Below are positions 33,108 to 44,347 of a stretch of 64,000 bases of DNA, one piece after another (the first letter of the stretch is position 1; the number at the start of each line of letters is the position of its first letter). The DNA comes from Canna indica. Taxonomy: Eukaryota > Streptophyta > Magnoliopsida > Zingiberales > Cannaceae. The stretch covers positions 44,539,501 through 44,603,500 of the forward strand of contig CP136898.1 in the NCBI GenBank assembly GCA_034359265.1. The letters are read 5' to 3'. The position numbers and the translations under genes were made by a program. The notes beneath the pieces are model-generated. The model saw only the letters and a list, made by a program, of their open reading frames with translations, had not been told where the DNA came from and made no database searches.

Positions 33108-34369
33108 TGTGGTGAAATGGCCTACACTAGAGTGGGATGAATAGTGTGTTTACTAAACTTTAGCCTAAATTCGATTTTAATCGATTCTTAGGTTACTTAG
33201 GCAAGACCAGAATTCAAGTAGATAAGTAAGTGCGGAAGCGATAAATGAAGCAATTAAATACAAGTAACTACACGAGCACAATGGCAAAGCAAACACCAAG
33301 ATTCATATTGGTTCGGCCTCAATGCCTACTCTACTACCTAAGCACCCCTCTAAGGATTTCCAAACTAGATTTAATAGATTAATTTGTTTTCTTACAATGA
33401 TAAATTTACACCGACGAATATTCGCTCTCAACCTGAAGGCACTTCCACACCTGGAAGTCTTTGCCTTCCTATCAAGAATACTCTCCCACCTCAAACCCTA
33501 AGGACAACACAACTAATCCTAGTAAACTAAGTTTACACCGGTGGATTTAAACCTCAAACACCAAGGCTACCACCCAATTTCAAGACCTACACTCTAGGTC
33601 TAACACAAACTCAAATACAATGAAAATAACAAAAAAAATACAACAATAATGAGAGCAAATAATAAACAATATAAACTTAGCTCTCAAACAAGATGTCCTA
33701 GCTCCTCTTGATGACTTGAAGATGAATCAAAGCAAGCTCAAAAATCAATATCAATGTTTTTAGGCTCAAAATAGGGTTTCACCAAAAAAGTGGCTCAATC
33801 AAAGCTTGTGGGTGTCAAAGAATGTCTCATGAAGCATTAGAAGGTCATAGGAAGGCTTATAAGGCTTTCTTATAGGTAGAACATCAAGTGGTGGTCGGGC
33901 TCAACGGAAATAAATGGTTATTTTTTGAGTCGTTACAGCATCGGTTGATCGTCGACTGATGGCCGATCGATCGGCCGATCGACCAGTCATCGACCGAAAG
34001 CCTTCTGTGGCTGTTGAACCCTTGCCGATCGATCGCCAGTTGACTGGCCAGAAAGTACCGGTACTTTTTGGTTCTTTTTTCGGTTCGGGTTTCGTATTAC
34101 GGGTTTGGTTCTTTGGGGGTCTTTGCATCATAATGAGGATTAATACAAATGATCTAGACACTCTAAACCTAAACTCTATTCTTTCCGATGAATCTGAGCG
34201 TGTTAACCAACGTCCTTCCAATTTTCTGATTTCTCTGATATTTTCGATCATGGACATCGAGCGCTAACTGATATGGAACCTAAAAATAATTCTCCATGAA
34301 ATCATTAGTTCCATGTTTGTTCTAATCAAAAACGAGATTAAGACCAAAGTTGAAATCCTTGGGCCAACA
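33108..34369 (-). mobile_element. Solo LTR in the gypsy integrase
   Basis: TGTGGTGAAATGG...GGGCCAACA, 1,262 bp, minus orientation. The flanks TCGAC (33,103-33,107) and TCGGC (34,370-34,374) agree at 4 of 5. The gypsy reading goes from WGVD on the left to GP-PQALG on the right with nothing lost. TCGA array at 33,935-34,045. Confidence 0.85.
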
Positions 34370-35210
34370 TCGGCCCCATTCCCTCAAGCACTAGGACATA
34401 TCAAATATTTGGTAGTAACGATCGACTACATCGCCAAATGGATAGAGGCTGAACCATTATCCTCAATTGTGATCGAGAAGGTTCAAAAGTTCGTATGGAA
34501 GAACATCATTTGCAGGTACGGCATACTTCGCGAGCTTGTCAGCGACAACAACACAATTTATAGATCGGTAGTTTCGAGAATTTTGCTCGAACCTCAACAT
34601 CCGACAACACTTCTCCTCGGTAAAGCATCCACAAATCAATGGCCTGGCCGAAGCAGCCAACAAGGTCATCCTGGTAGGACTCTGAAGAAAACTAAAACAA
34701 GTCAAGGGACATTGGGGAACTGCCCAAAGTGCTATGGAGCTATAATACATCCATCCAATCTTGCACCCAGAAAACTCCCCACGGGCTCGTCTATGGAGCG
34801 GAGGCCATGATCCTCGTTGAGATAGTGGAGCCCGGCCTCCGCAGAGAAACCTTCGAAGAATAAAACAATTTAGAAACCCAGTAGGCCGCTCGACCTCATC
34901 GAGGAAGAACGGGAACTCATCAGAATCAGAGGAGAGGCTATGAAACTCGGAATAGCTTGGATATACGACAAGCATGTTAAATCGAGAAACTTAAGAGAGG
35001 GCGATCTAGTCCTGCGAAAGATCGAACCCCATAGAAAGCCAACCGGAGAAGAGAAGCTCGCCCCAAACTAAGAAGGCCCCTACAAAATCTTCAAAGTCCT
35101 CGGAAAAGGCGCCTACAGAATCGCTAACCTCTCCGAACGAGAACTCCCACGATCATGGAATACGGCCTCCTTATAGGCCTACTACAGCTAAGCTTTCTCC
35201 ATTAAACTAT
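34370..35210 (+). pseudogene. pol: Tat-type gypsy 1: integrase core and C-terminus
   Basis: PQALGHIKYLVVTIDYIAKWIEAEPLSSI is the start of the integrase core with its first catalytic Asp (VTIDY). Then come FVWKNIICRYGILRELVSDNNT (second Asp context) and, after frameshifts, KGHWGT and the C-terminal LREGDLVLRKIEPHRKPTGE-KLAPN-EGPYKIFKVLGKGAYRI near 34,990-35,120. Frames change at least three times. It marks the end of pol for this element. Confidence 0.75.
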
Positions 35211-36537
35211 TAAACTATAAGTGGAAGGTGTACTCTTTTTCCTTCATGACGGTTTTTCTCACAGGGCTTTCCCCTTCAAAGGTTTTAACAAGACACCACC
35301 ATGCATAGGCCGAGCACATCACTCGGTGGGACACAATGTACTATCACCATGACAATTATTAATAATACTGCTCTTCTTTTCTACACATTCTATTTATGTC
35401 CAAACTATTTACAGTTATCTCATAGCACACATCGGAGGAACCTCTACGATCTTACGATAGACGGGCCGCCAAACAACGGCAACAGGTCCCACCCTGCGCG
35501 ACGCATCAATCCTCGCCAGCCTTAGTGCTTGTGCCTATCTCGGGCTCCCAAACCCTCAGCGACCAGAGCTCGATTCTCACTAGTCTGGCTCGCCGGCCTT
35601 AGTGTCACTCTCGAGCTCCCATGCTCACAATGACCCTAGGCACGGTCCTGCCTAATGCTCCCCACGAGTTCGGCTTGACCCCAAGCCTACACCAAGTCTT
35701 TCAAACCTAGAATTTCAATACTACACTAAGTCTTCCAAACCTAAAAATTTCAGCACAAGTATATCCAAAAACTCGGCCTTCAAACATCTTAATCGTAGCG
35801 ATACAAAAGAACATTGAACCAGAAATTGAACCACCCTAAACACCTTGGAAGAATCTGGCCACAAGGGTCACTGATACTGAATATTTCAGAAATAAATAAT
35901 AACTTAACAAGATGAAATTATCAATAATTCATTAGATGTGTCAGGTTGGAATTTTCAGCAACTTACGGGGCGCATCAAGCTAAAATTTTTAGAAACTAAT
36001 ACTGATTTAACAGCACCCAAAATAAGGGGAAAAGTCTAACCATACTCTTACCCTAACCCTAGGGTTCATGGCCGAATCATACACCCATCAACACAGCCCT
36101 GTTCGCGACAACGCCATCTCGGAAACGCGGACTCCGAAAGATTTTAGAAACATTGTTTCCAATGCCATGAAAAATCCGGCCACACCAAGTCAAAGGAAAA
36201 CAACCCTAATACATTCTACCACTGTCCTAACCAAGTTGAACACCAAAAAAGAGGAACACCCTCCAAGCAACGTCAATTTTTGGACATAAAGTTCATCAAA
36301 AACAAGATTCCTCAGAAAAATGAGAGATTTCTCCCCTAAACATGTTCGGCCAAGTCTAAGTAGGAAAACAACCATAAGCCACTCACATTGGGTTGAAGGT
36401 GCCGAAGAAGATGGTTCCAATGAGGCGATGAGCGAGCTCAACGACAAAATCTCGCGATAATGAATCCTCAGTCTTGATTTTCGTGCAAACTCCTCTCTTC
36501 TTCTCCTTGGGCTGTGTGCGGCTCCTCCTCTCTTGGA
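35211..36537. other. Post-pol region of the gypsy element
   Basis: About 1.3 kb after pol, GC-richer than its surroundings (35,450-35,700). Tat elements often have a long stretch here, sometimes with an antisense gene. An antisense frame of 123 codons exists at 36,190-36,561 but shows no family motif and runs into the hAT, so I do not call it. No 3' LTR is recognised. Confidence 0.4.
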
Positions 36538-37393
36538 GTAGGGTGAGCATAGAGCTGGCAATATATGGCCTGGCCCAATAGCCCGAAAAAATATCGGGTT
36601 CGGGGCGGTCCTTATCGTGATCAGGCCATTATCGGGCTGGCCTAATAAGGCCCAAAAAAATATCGGGCCGGGCTAGGCGGTGTAGGCCCAGCCCGGCACA
36701 ATAGCCCGATAAGGATTTGCACATTATCAAAAAATATCGGGCTATCGGGTCTGAATCGGCTTGATAGCCCGATTATAATGGCACGATTCCAGCCCGATAT
36801 CATGATTTGGGCCTAATAAACAATTTGGGCCCGATAACTCAATTTTTATTTTTGTGTTATCGGGCTAAACGGGTCGTGCCGTGCCGGCCCGTTATTTTTT
36901 CGTGCTAGGCCAAGCCAGAGATTCCAAACCTGAATTTTTATCAGGCTAGGTCGGCCATGCACAAAATTTTTCGGGCCGGTCCGTCCCAGCCCGATAACAC
37001 CGGCCCAACAGGAACTGCCACCCCTAGGTGAACGGATCTGACCTGTATTTTTCATGATACGCGAACCCTACCCTGTATAGGATCAATTCTTAGATTTTAG
37101 ACCGGGACCCTACCCTATTGGGACCTAGAACTAGACCCTACTCGAAACCTATGGTGTAATACAGGTTCTCGGTACCCTATTAGAACCTGTTCATTTATAG
37201 GTTCCAGGATACAAGTTTCGTGTACTGATTCTGATTTTGATTCTTCGTACCCGAATTATTGGACCCGAAATACAGAATCGATTATAATATGTTTCTTAAT
37301 TTTTATCCCAGACCCTACCCGAATTTAAGTTGTGTATACTCGGAACTTACCCTACCTGGTTCCGGGTCTGCCCGGTACCCATGCACACCCCTA
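36538..37393. mobile_element. Non-autonomous hAT element, TSD TCTTGGAG, containing another hAT
   Basis: Perfect 8-bp duplication TCTTGGAG at 36,530-36,537 and 37,394-37,401. Ends are TAGGGTGAGCA and, reversed, TAGGGGTGTGCA. The body at 37,035-37,393 is the reverse complement of the element at 40,858-41,877 (ACCTATGGTGTAATACAGG against CACCATAGGTTTCG). No transposase. A second hAT is inserted 11 bp from its left end. Confidence 0.85.
36549..37026. mobile_element. Inner hAT element nested in the hAT at 36,538
   Basis: Ends TAGAGCTGGCAATATATGG and, reversed, TAGGGGTGGCAGTTCC. The flanks GGTGAGCA and GGTGAACG share the first five bases of 8. The 478-bp body is filled with CGGGCT, GGCCCG and ATCGGG words in both orientations. 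It must be younger than the host hAT. Confidence 0.75.
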
Positions 37394-37401
37394 TCTTGGA
37401 G

Positions 37402-38200
37402 ACGTACCCCCCTCTCCCTTTTTATTTTTATTTTATTTTTTGAGGTTGAAGTGTCCAAAATGTCCTAACTTGATTCTATACTTAAGTTGGCCCAAAGACT
37501 CGACCAAACCGCATCCAAAGTCATTCCCGGACTTGACTTGAATCCAAATTCAAATTTCCTACTAGATTAAGATAAATTTTCATACGCAAGGATCATACCT
37601 TTGATCGTGACACCTCCGGAGATTCACTCAACTCGCTCCAACTTGCATCTCGGGTTTCTCGTTGAAATTTCAAAATTAAAATATAATCAGCATGGGTATT
37701 ACACGAGTGGCAACGCCAAGACGCATACGGACGCATGTATTCTACGTCGATAATTTTCGGCACTGGTTTGTTGTACATATATACCGATGCCTAACACATG
37801 CACTAGTACGTAACTTACTAATATTTTTTCCTTTTTCTTTACATTTTGACGTTAATGATGGGCGTCGAAATCTTACCACATATATAATAAAGATTTGTTG
37901 TAGTGTAGGTACGTCGTGTATAATTTTTCATTTTGATTCGATTTAGATTTTGTTATTAACCAAATCAAAATGTTATAAATTTTCTTTAATTATTGATAAT
38001 GATGTACGTTTTCTAATCTAATAATTAGATGAGGCCCAAGATTATTAATTAGATTTGTTTTGCCACGTCAACGATTAGATGAGACAAAAGTGCAACAGCT
38101 ATCTATATATGAAGATATATTATTTTATAAATTAATTACAATATTGAACATCAAATTATAATCTAAAATTTAAATTGTTTGAAAAAAAAAGAAAGAAAAA
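37402..38200. other. Unassigned spacer
   Basis: Mixed, then A/T-rich sequence with no coding region I can support. GGGTATTACACGAGTGGCAACGCC near 37,693 may belong to the old gypsy's 3' end. Confidence 0.3.
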
Positions 38201-38202
38201 TT

Positions 38203-40100
38203 AATGAATCTAATTAACCCAAACTATGGCAAAATTAACGTATCTAACTCAACTTTTAATTTGTATCAAATCTTACATAAAGTTTCGAATTAACACCAAT
38301 TATATTTCACCGTCAAGTTGATGTTAATGAAACTATTAGTTGCTAATGTGGCATCCCTGTTAATAACTAATATATTAATTTTTAATACTCATATACATAA
38401 GTCCGCTGCCAAAAATTAAAAGAAACACACACAAAATCCTAACTCGATATTCATCCCCTTCGAAACTCCTATACTACGTGCTTACTAATATGACTCGACA
38501 TTATGACGTGGTGTCTCAATTAGCAACTATAGCGGATTGTCAAGTCATATTACTAAGCGGGTAATATGACAGTTCGAGTGGAGATGAATGTCGGGTTAGG
38601 ATTTTGCGGTTTTTTTTTTCAATTGCTGACTTGTGTATATTGCTGTGCAAATACCCACACTAGAAGCGGGGGTTGAATAGTGTTGGGTTAATTCTACGTT
38701 CAATTCGATTTCTTTTTATTCTATTCCAAATGAAATCGAAACTAAGTGCTACTAAATGAGATGCTTTGACAAGTATGAATAGCAAATAGTAGCAATCAAA
38801 TAAGGCAATACAAACACAAATAATTATAGTGATCGGTCAACTATCTACTCCACTACCTTGGCTCCATACCAAGAATTTTTAACCAACTTCTTTATAGATA
38901 ATGTATTTCCATTTGAATACAACTGATGACTCGTTTCTCAGTCCTTTGAGAATGTCTCAAACTTATTCACCTAGGCAAAACACAAGTCTATAAAGAAAAC
39001 CCTAAGGTGTTTAACCTAGCACACCTAGCAAGCTAACAATGAGAACCTAGTTTAATAACATGGAAAACAACAACGAAAGGAGCTAAAGAGTAAACCATAC
39101 AAATGAGCTCCTTGCAAAGCCTTTAATGCCACCAACTCCTCAAGCCGTTGAGATCTAATCGAAGCCGGAGCCGAGGCGAGAAAAGCGCTTCGGTTAGATG
39201 AACGATTGGTGAAGCAAGTGCGTTGAAATCAAGGTTAGAAGGCTTAGAACACTCTTGGAGATGATCAATGAACAATTAAGAGGCTTTAAAGAGGGTTGGT
39301 GAGGGGTATTTATAACCCCTCACTTGGCTGTGGCACTCAACGGGCATTTTTTTGCCTGTACGTTGAGGTCGCCCGGTCGCTTGGCCGATTGAAGGTCGAT
39401 TGACCGCCCGAGCGACCGAAGCCCTCTGCCACTTTTGGGCTCAATTCGATTGACCGCCTCTACGATCGATCGACTCTGCGATCGACCAGCCTTTTGTGGA
39501 TTTCAGTCTTGGTTCGGTCGATCGACCAGCCTTCTGTGGATTTCAGGCTTGGTTCGATCGACCGACTCTGCAATCGAACTTGGGAATCAACCTTTTGTGT
39601 TGATTCCTTCTCGTGAGCTTCGTTTCCGGGTTCTGTTTTTCGAGATTTGACTTGGATAATGTTATAACCAAGTTTGGGATATAATTCTAGGGTCATATTA
39701 CATGATTTCTAAATCTAACCCTAGATTTTCTATACGATCATCCTCGGAGCCGTTTTTGACGTTTTTGATATTTCTCCGAACTAAGTTTGCACACGTATCA
39801 CAAAGTCAACCTGAACTCAAAACTTCACAAATGCATTAATTTCATATTTGTTATCATCAAAATAGATATCGAGGCCTATGCGACAACCATTGGGCCAATA
39901 TATATGAGTATTAAAAATCAATACATTAGTTGCTGACTAGGATGCCACATCAGCAACTAACGATTTCACTAACATCAACTTGATGGTGGGATATAATTGA
40001 TGTTATTTCGAAACTTTGTGTTAGATTTGATGTAAATTAAAAGTTAGATTAGATTTGTTAATTTTATCATAGTTCGAGATAGATTCATTATTAATTAGTA
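38203..40100. mobile_element. Long foldback (inverted-repeat) element, split by a solo LTR
   Basis: 38,203-38,400 and 39,901-40,100 are inverted copies over about 200 bp (for example ATCAAGTTGATGTTAATG against CATCAACTTGATGG, with AAAGTTTCGAA on both arms). Inside them, 38,440-38,470 (AAAATCCTAACTCGATATTC) and 38,565-38,610 are again inverted. Without the LTR the element would be one long palindrome of about 640 bp. No coding capacity. This is typical of foldback or long-TIR Mutator-like elements; the exact outer ends and target duplication are uncertain. Confidence 0.65.
38641..39900 (-). mobile_element. Solo LTR, TSD TATAT
   Basis: TGCTGTGCAAATACCC...GGGCCAATA, 1,260 bp. Flanked by TATAT at 38,636-38,640 and 39,901-39,905. 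It belongs to the same branch as the solo LTR at 20,587 (CACACTAGAAG and TTGAATAGTG at the inner end). TCGA array at 39,365-39,570, including a near-exact repeat of GGTTCGGTCGATCGACC-type blocks spaced about 50 bp apart. Reversed TATA (TATTTATAA) near 39,307. Confidence 0.9.
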
Positions 40101-40314
40101 TGATTCTTAAACAAATCAGAATTAAATTTAGAATAATTCCTAAATCTTAATTAAACAATCCAACCTGGTTAGATTTAAATTTAAATAATGTTGTGAAATT
40201 AACTAATGTTCAAATCTCCAAAATTTGCTATCAACTGTGAATAGCACAATTAGTGGCAACATCATGAATGTTTTCTAGAGGTATGGGGTTCAATCTCCAG
40301 TAAATTTTGTACTT

Positions 40315-40895
40315 GATTGTACAATTGATTCTCATTCTTGTAATGAACTTGCTAACTTTGGGAAAAAAAATCTCCAAATTTTGCTAAAATGGGACTAACT
40401 TTTTATTTTGTTTTTGCTTTTTAAATTAAGTCATTATCTGTTCAGTGGTCCATCCCAATATTAACAGATAATGAAAACAAAAAACGTTTCATGAGTGGCG
40501 AGAGGATAAAGAAAAAAAGAAAACGAAGGAAAACATTGGAGAGAAAAAATAAAAATAAAATTGCATATCTTCTTAGCTTAAATTAATGTTATCAGTGCAT
40601 TTCAATAAAGAATTCTAGGGTTGTACATGAGTACCGAATAGATCCAGAATTGATTGTGATTGTACAATTGATTCTCATTCTTGTAATGAACTTGCTAACT
40701 TTGAAAAAAAATATCCAAATTTTGCTAAAATGGACTAACTTTTTATTTTGCTCTTGCTTTTTAAACGAAGAAAATCATTGGAGAGAAAAAATAAAAATAA
40801 AATTGCATATCTTCTTAGATTAAATTAATGTTATCAGTGCATTTCAATAAAGAATTCTAGGGTTGTGCACGAGTACCGAATAGATCCAGAACTGG
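40315..40895. repeat. Tandem duplication including the left end of a hAT
   Basis: GATTGTACAATTGATTCTC starts at 40,315 and again at 40,658. Both copies end with AATAAAGAATTCTAGGGTTG and about 30 bp of the hAT at 40,858. The second copy lacks about 105 bp in the middle. The hAT end at 40,615 is thus a duplicated stub and the one at 40,858 is the real end. The duplication followed the hAT insertion. Confidence 0.8.
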
Positions 40896-41877
40896 TTGGA
40901 ACCTACTCGATCGAGTAAGTTCCAAGTAGACCCAAATTAAATTCAGGTAGGGACTGGAATAAAATTTAAGGAATCGATTAAAATCAATTCCGATTCCGAG
41001 TCCAATACATCGGGGACTCGGAACCGAAATCAAAACTGGTACTTGAAACATATACCTTAGAATCTATCATTTATAGGGTCCAACAGGGTACTCAGAACCG
41101 GTACTACACCATAGGTTTCGGATAAGATCCGATTTCAGGTTTTAACATTTGAATTGTTTGGATATTGATACTTCAATTTTGCATTTGAATTGTTTTTATA
41201 CTATCGTGGATAATTATCAATATAAGTATAATTGTTTTGATGTATATATGTTGGTGTGTTTGTGATGTGTGAATGAATGTGTATGAGGTGTTTGTGATGT
41301 GTGAATGAATGTGTGTATGAGGGTATGGGTGTGTGAGTTATGTATCAGATAAATGTATCAATGTATCAATGGAAATTTGAAATTTTCAAATTTTCTGGTT
41401 GCAGGTATACGTCATCAGCAACGGCTTTCCCACGGGCGTCTGTGGGAAAGCCGTTGCTAAAAGTGTATCGAAAGCCGTTGCTGATGACCTACAGCAACGG
41501 CTTAGCGACGGAGTTTTACTAACGGCGTTGCTACGGACTCAGCGGCCGTTGCTATTAATGTTATCAGCAACGGCTACGGGTCTGTTGCAAACCCGTTGCT
41601 GATAATAGTTTTAGCGATGGCCCGAGCGGCCGTTGCTGATAATGTTTTGAGCGACGGCCCGAGCGGCCGTTGCTGATCCGTTGCGAAGTCATCAGCAACG
41701 CGACTTTCTGTCACGGCGCTATTGCAACGGCTCAGCAACGGCATCAGCCGTTGCAGATGACCATTTTTCTAGTAGTGACAGAGTAGGATCCGAGTCTAAA
41801 ATCTAGAAACTAGTCCTATATAGAATAAAATACGAGTATCATAAAAAATACAGGATACTCGAACCCTCTCATCCCTA
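40858..41877. mobile_element. Non-autonomous hAT element, TSD AAGAATTC, containing a CACTA fragment
   Basis: Perfect 8-bp duplication AAGAATTC at 40,850-40,857 and 41,878-41,885. Ends TAGGGTTGTGCACGAG and, reversed, TAGGGATGAGAGGG. The halves 40,858-41,147 and 41,778-41,877 align in order with the inverted copy at 37,035-37,393. No transposase. Confidence 0.85.
41148..41777. mobile_element. CACTA end fragment inside the hAT, flanked by ACA
   Basis: The right end TTTTTCTAGTAGTG is a CACTA terminus. 41,402-41,760 is dense in AGCAACGGC / GCCGTTGC subterminal motifs. 41,160-41,400 is the reverse complement of 61,170-61,395, the 3' untranslated part of the large CACTA at 60,878. The left end (TTTGAATTG) is not a CACTA terminus, yet ACA flanks both sides (41,145-41,147 and 41,778-41,780) and the hAT sequence is uninterrupted across the site. 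Confidence 0.7.
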
Positions 41878-41885
41878 AAGAATTC

Positions 41886-42419
41886 TTTTTTACGAGTTTT
41901 TTATTTCGATGAGATTATTATTTTTATTATTTTGTATTATACGTTCAGATAAGATTTGTAGAATCATATAATGAATTTCTTGAAATTTGTCTCGTGATTT
42001 TTTTTCCTTTTTGTTGGAGAATTTTTTTCATGTTAAATACTGTGTGCATGTGATTTTCAATTTGGTTAATGGTGCTTGATTAATATTTGCAATAACTTAT
42101 TATTTGATACAGGTAGTTATTGGTTACAATTATAATTTACATAAAAATTTATGTTTGGCGATATAAAAATAACTAAGTGATTGTATAAGTGAGAAGTTGA
42201 TGACATCCGTTTCTACATATTAATATGAGAGGTGACGTATGTAATCACCTTGTTATAAGCGTAACTAGCACAAAATCATAGGAGTTTGAGTCTTTGAGAT
42301 TAACTTGGGAAGTCTTTAGTGTTTTGACGTGTTTCAATTAGATAATATGAATAAAAAATAATTTGAGTCATTCGAGTGAGAATTGTAATTTTTGTCATTT
42401 CGGGTTCAAAAGTTTTCGA
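41886..42419. other. Unassigned A/T-rich spacer
   Basis: No gene, repeat terminus or conserved motif recognised in about 530 bp. Confidence 0.3.
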
Positions 42420-42535
42420 AGTTTATAATAGGGAGCTTCTTGGAGGATTATTTGTAATATGTATTTTCTTGGCATCAAAAGTCCTGATAATTGTTTCCTA
42501 AATAAAAATAATTTAAAATATATATATATATATAT
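42420..42535 (+). mobile_element. LTR fragment, left piece
   Basis: GGGAGCTTCTTGGAGG, TTTTCTTGGCATCAAAAGTCC and AATTGTTTCCTAA match the U3 part of the family LTR (compare 51,409-51,490). It breaks off in an AT microsatellite (about 42,519-42,535) where the LINE begins. The right piece is at 46,520. Confidence 0.6.
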
Positions 42536-42772
42536 TCACTAGCAAAGTTAGGTCACATTCAGTATTTGGGGAACAAGGGCTGAGGGTCCTTGACCGTGCA
42601 CCTTGCGCCAGAATCCCGCATATCACCATATTCCTTGTGCTAGAGTCTATATGTATTATTTAAAGAGGATCTTGCATCCTTGTTACAACCCTCAGGTAAT
42701 AATTTTTGAAAGCAACTTTACAATGATAAACAGAATAGTTGCCCGAGGAAGAAAAAAAAACATAACATGATG

Positions 42773-43285
42773 TTACCCTGAGTGAAAGTATTTAACAAAG
42801 TCTCTATTTACAAAAAAAATTAAGTTGTTAAGCACAAAAGAGACTTCTTCAAAACATTCCCAATTGCCCAACTGCATGATCAAACTATCATTCGAAGTTA
42901 ACCCAACTTTTGCTATTTGATGAGCATTAACATTTGCAGCTCTTTCCAAGTGAAACCAACCTCTTACATTAAGGTGTTTGGCCATAGAAAAAATATCTTT
43001 TGCCAAGCTTCTGAGAAACCAAGGAGCTTTGGCTCTCCTTTGTAAAATGTTCACTGCCTGCATATTATCCGTAAAAATTTTCAAGTGTTTCATATTCAGT
43101 TGATTAGCTTTTATCAAGCACAACCAAATTACCTTAAGCTCGGCTGACAGAACATCAGAAGATATAGTATTACAGCAGCCCATTATGCATTCATTCTGAT
43201 CCTCATTTAGGAAATGTAATCCTAAACCAATTTTACCATCTCGATTGAGCCATGTTGCATCACAGAAACCCCAAAACTATGTGTC
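42773..43285 (-). pseudogene. LINE RNase H domain
   Basis: Open frame ending at 42,773. It begins near FCDATWLNRDGKIGLG (first Asp) and continues SAELKVIWLCLIKANQL (Glu) and KIFTDNMQAVNIL (second Asp), then RGWFHLERAANVNAHQIAK. These are the catalytic positions of the plant LINE C-terminal RNase H, read without interruption. It is part of a broken ORF2, so no separate product is expected. Confidence 0.75.
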
Positions 43286-43915
43286 TTTGTCATTCCTTAG
43301 AACATTTAACAAATTCATGTTGTTGCAGTAGAACTTATTATTAAGCAGATTTGAATCTTTAACAATCTATTCCTTTTCTTGCATCCCTAAATTCATAGGA
43401 ATTATCTTCATTACAGAGTAGTAATTTGCAACATCATAGAACTTTGAAAGCCAGTGAGTTACAGCCAAAACCTCTCCCTTTGAAGCAATGTTCATTTCTA
43501 TTTTTCCACAAGTACCAAATACCTGTGGCAATACACTCAACCAATCTTTTCCTTACCTCTGTGTCAAGATTTTCTCCTTCCTCAAGCCACTTACCTTGTT
43601 ACCATTGATCTTTGAAAACAAACTTGTAATTCAAGAACTTTTCCATCATCATCTAGAAGTCATTTGCCCGTGAACATTCATATAAGATATGGTTGATATG
43701 TTTTCTTCATTTTCTTTGCAAACAAAACACATATGAGCTTGGATTTTACTTATTTTTGCAAACAAATCAGTTGTAGAAAGCCTTCTATGGCAAAACATTT
43801 AACTCCCATAAGCATTTCCAATTGAAACTGATATTAGAAATCTCCTTCTCTTCTGCTTTTAGAAAATTGTATGCAATCTTGCATGATAATTTTCCTTTAC
43901 TATTTAGACCCATAT

Positions 43916-44338
43916 CTATTTGTCAACTTTGCCATTTTTTGGAATATAGATCTTCATGATTTCATTAACTAGATCATCCCCAAAAATATTGTTGATCAGA
44001 TTAGTATTCCAATCATTTTCAATCATGAGTTCACTGACATAAGCCACATCACTAATTTTGTTCATGTTAATAAAAATGGGCCACTTCACAATAGGAATGC
44101 CATCAATCCATGGGTCATTCCAAATATTTGTGTCAATACCATTCCCAATTCTTTTTCTCAAACCTTCTCTCAGCTTTATCATAGCAAAAAAAATGCCCTT
44201 AGTAGCCCAACTTGAATTCTTTGTTAAAGCACAATTCCAAGGAGACGAATTGTGCTTATTCACAATAAGATTCACCCAAGTGAGATCTTTCTTGTTAAGG
44301 AGAGGAAGGATTCTTCTCCTTAACACCAAGACCACCAT
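43916..44338 (-). pseudogene. LINE ORF2, region between RT and RNase H
   Basis: Frame reading LNKKDLTWVNLIVNKHN, ...LREGLRKRIGNGIDTNIWNDPWIDGIPI. The stretch IGNG..TNIWNDPWI is the conserved linker of plant LINEs before the zinc-binding (zf-RVT) domain. The zf-RVT region itself (43,290-43,900) is in broken frames. Confidence 0.65.
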
Positions 44339-44347
44339 GAAGTTTAC

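Noticed and set aside
36190..36561. 123-codon antisense open frame after the gypsy pol
   Set aside because: Tat elements can carry antisense genes here, but this frame has no recognisable motif and its start lies inside the hAT insertion.
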